Origin: Nectonema munidae
Taxonomy: Eukaryota > Nematomorpha > Nectonematoida > Nectonematidae
DNA length: 64,000 nucleotides
Assembly (NCBI GenBank): GCA_030549495.1
Contig: JAUIRK010001002.1
Coordinates: 310,001 to 374,000 of the forward strand
Reading direction: 5' to 3'
The notes under the pieces were generated by a model. The model saw nothing but the letters and a program-made list of their open reading frames with translations. It was not told where the DNA came from and made no database searches. The first letter of the stretch is position 1. Every line of letters starts with the position of its first letter. The position numbers and the translations under genes are program-made. This document shows positions 61,115 through 64,000 of the stretch, in pieces.

Positions 61115-64000
61115 GGCTAAAAAATTAATTGTAGAAAATTGGCTGAATCATATCCCTTCAAATTTTGTGACTTTTCCTAAAATCGCTAGCTGCATCTTTT
61201 GAAACCATTTTCATGGTAGTTGAATGACTCCTTCATGTCCAAAACTGTCAATCAAAATAAAAAATTTTTATTTTTCAGCAAAATTTTGACATTATCTGTA
61301 CTTAACCTTATAACTTAGGATCTATATTATATAATACCCTGAAAATTTATAATTATATACAGTTTAGAACGCATAACACTTTATATATTTAATTTTTTCA
61401 ATAATCATGGCTACTTTTTAGAAAATGTCAATCAAAATTTTGATTGATCAAAAATATATCTAATAAAATATACTTTCAAATTTTACATAAAATATATGTT
61501 TTTATACTAAATCGGTCATGCTGTTTTCATTTCTGAACTCATTTTTTACATTTAGGATATGAAAATACCTATATGTGTTAATCAAATTTGCGGTTTACTT
61601 CTGAAAATTGTCTCCAAAAACATTCCTTCACATTTTACATAAAATATATGTTTTATACCAAATCGATCATGTTGTTTTCATTTCTGGACTCATTTTTTAC
61701 ATTTAGGATTTGAAAATACCTATAAGTGTTAATCAAATTTGCGGTTTACTTCTGAAAATTGTCTCCAAAAACATTCCTTCACATTTTACATAAAAACATA
61801 TCTGTTATACTAAATCGGACATGCTGGTTTCATTTCTGGACTCATTTTTTACGTTTAGGATCTGAAAATACCTATAAGTGTTAATTAAATTTGCGGTTTA
61901 CTTCTAAAAATTGTCTCCAAATACATTCATTCAAATTTTACAATGAAATATATGTTTTATACCAAATCAACCATGCTGTTTTCATTTCTAAACTCATTTT
62001 TCAAATTTAGAGATTCTAAAATATCAGTCAAAATTTGCGGTTTACTTCTAAAAGCTATCTCCAAAAATATTCTATAAATTTTACATGAAATATTTGTTTT
62101 TATACCAAATCGATCATGCTGTTTTCATTTTTGAACTCATTTTTTACATTTAGGATTTGGAAACCCCTATAAGTATTAATTAAATTTGCGGTTTACTTCT
62201 GAAAATTGTCTCCAAAAATATTTTCTTGAAATATATGTTTTAATACCAAATCAATCATGCTCGTTTCATTTCTGGACTCATTTTTTACGTTTAGGATGTG
62301 AAAATACCTATAAGTGTTAATCAAATTTGCGGTTTACTTCAAAAAATTGTTTCCAAAAACATTCATTCAAATTTTACAATTAAATATATGTTTTTATACC
62401 AAATCAACCATGCTAGTTTCATTTATGGACTCAATTTTTGCAGTTTGAATTTGAAAATACATATAAGTATCAATTAAATTTGCGTTTTGTTCTAAAATTT
62501 GTTTTTATAGCAAATATATCATGATGATTTCATTTCTGAACACAGTTTTCGCATTTAGAGGTTTTACTGCTAGTGTCAATCAAATTTGCGGTTTATGTTT
62601 GAAAACTATATCCCAAAATATTCTCTCTAATTTTGCATGAAATATATGTTTTTATACCAATTCGACCATGATAATTTTTATTTCTGAAATCATTTTTTGC
62701 ATTTAGAGGTTTTAAATGTCTGAAAGTGTCAATAAATTTTCGATTTACGTCTAATGTCTGCAGAAATATTTTTGAAATTTAAATAAAATATGTGTTTTTA
62801 TGCCAAATGGAAGATGCTGGTTTCATTTTTGGACTCATGTTTGGCATTTATGGTTTTAAAATATCTGAAAGCTTGAATAAGATTCGCGGTTTACTTCTAG
62901 ATACTGTTTTCAAAAATATTTTCAAAAAAATAAAATATCTGTTTTATACCAAATCGACTATGCTTATTTTATTTCTGTACTGGATTTTGGATAATGCGGT
63001 TAAAAATGTCTCGAGGTGGCAATTGAATTAGTAATGTATGCCTGAAAAACAGTTCTGTAAAAAAATTTCAAAAAATGGCTGCATATTAGGTATATAGTAA
63101 AAATATACTTTTTTTTTTGTATATTTTGGCTTATAATACTTTCTACAATCTTAGATATGAAATATTTATTAAAAAAAAATAAAACGTATTATAAAATCTT
63201 TTGAAAATTTGTATGAGAGAAGGAACCAAGTTGAAAACTATTTGAAAAGAGAACATGTGATCAAAACAAATAATTAAAAAAAATATGTATCTTGACTAAA
63301 TGGAGGATCTACAATGTTCTAATGAACTAGGAAGTGGTTTAATTATATTTTATTAGATAATTCAAAAAAGATTTTGACTGTGAAAAAAAAGTTTCTCTTT
63401 TACAAATGAAAAATATTTAAATCTATCATCTAGGATTACAGTTAACTGAATTTCTAGGATGAGTTAACTGAGTTTCTGAAAATTTAGAATAGGTCAGATT
63501 TATCAAAAATGGCACAGGTGCCAATATGTGAGAATTTAGTCACTATCAAGATATTTTTAATTTAAATTGAATTTGTCCATCTTTTTCTTTTTGTGTCAAA
63601 GAGATAATTTTTTGGATGAAGAACGTTGACAACTTTTTGTAATTGAACAATCAACATCATGAATGATTCATCAGAAAAAATCCTTTGAAATAAGATTGGT
63701 TGACAAATATTCAGGCTTGATAATAAAATACACGATACTGATAAAAAAAAGTCTAAGATCACCAAGAAGATTCTTTAATCAGAATGCTTTGAGAGAGGAA
63801 AAAAGTAATTTTATTCGTATAAAAAAATTTTCGAACACACATTGAAGAATATAAATTTCTAATGAAAAAAGAGCTACCAAAAAAGGATCATCATAGAATG
63901 AATGCCAAAATTACATACTGTAGATTATAATATGACGTAGAGACTACGAGCCGATAAAGAATTTGTAGCCGAAAAGATGGAGGTCCTATCGAGTTACATA
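61115..64000 (+). mobile_element. CACTA-family copy C, gene-less deletion derivative, nearly complete
   Basis: Order: start GGCTAAAAAATTAATTGTAG (CA of CACTA changed to GG), head with GCTAGCTGCATCTTTTGA, about ten ~150-bp units (61,440-63,020), the unique block (63,030-63,605), then ACAACTTTTTGTAATTGAAC and a ~270-bp 3' block. That block (CTAAGATCACCAAGAAGATT, AGAGCTACCAAAAAAGGATC, AAAAGATGGAGGTCC) is the inverted match of 40,994-41,290. By comparison with copy A only about 14 bp of the 3' end lie beyond the window. The transposase gene is absent. Confidence 0.85.

Overview
This window is eukaryotic and animal. It is very AT-rich, has no bacterial gene layout, and its few coding stretches are split by very short introns (43-57 nt) with normal GT..AG ends. 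It is dominated by tandem repeats and decayed transposons. A crustacean, perhaps a parasitic copepod such as a sea louse, is my best guess, but that is inference and no marker gene settles it. Layout: 1-3610 is one continuous (ATC)n microsatellite. 5.5-6.6 kb holds a tandem duplication and a 25-bp minisatellite. 8.3-9.2 kb is the 3' end of a LINE. 9.2-9.5 kb is a Cys-containing fragment of a dispersed arthropod family. 12.5-13.3 kb is a short MULE with visible terminal inverted repeats (TIRs). 19.1-19.5 kb is a FLYWCH (MULE-type) remnant. 22.4-23.6 kb is a 1.19-kb inverted-repeat element with a perfect 8-bp target-site duplication (TSD). 24.3-25.0 and 31.0-31.55 kb are two opposite copies of a retroposon that ends in a (CTTAA)n tail. 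28.3-35.9 kb is a large foldback structure whose 1.6-1.9-kb arms carry their own 28-bp minisatellite; a truncated LINE and a satellite lie between the arms. 36.1-37.9 kb is a piggyBac relic and 39.1-40.3 kb a ZBED5-like hAT relic beside a 268-bp hAT MITE. The main system is a CACTA/EnSpm-like transposon family. Copy A (minus strand, 40,994-48,890) has CACTA-type ends, an array of ~150-bp subterminal repeats, and a spliced gene with a tnp2-like part, a SAM domain and a C-terminal domain. It carries two LINE insertions, one of them inside a transposon intron. Copies B (56.8-58.6 kb), C (61.1 to the window edge) and D (59.7-60.6 kb) are relatives that lack the gene. B and C share the same internal deletion, so they form a non-autonomous subfamily that keeps the repeat array. 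The only host gene I can support is a carbonic-anhydrase-related gene (CA10/CA11 type) on the plus strand. Four exons lie at 49,412-53,471. Two of the three zinc histidine positions are kept and the third is Gln. A 2.2-kb hAT element sits in its third visible intron. The first and last exons are not seen. The remaining stretches are AT-rich sequence in which I find no supportable gene; each is listed.
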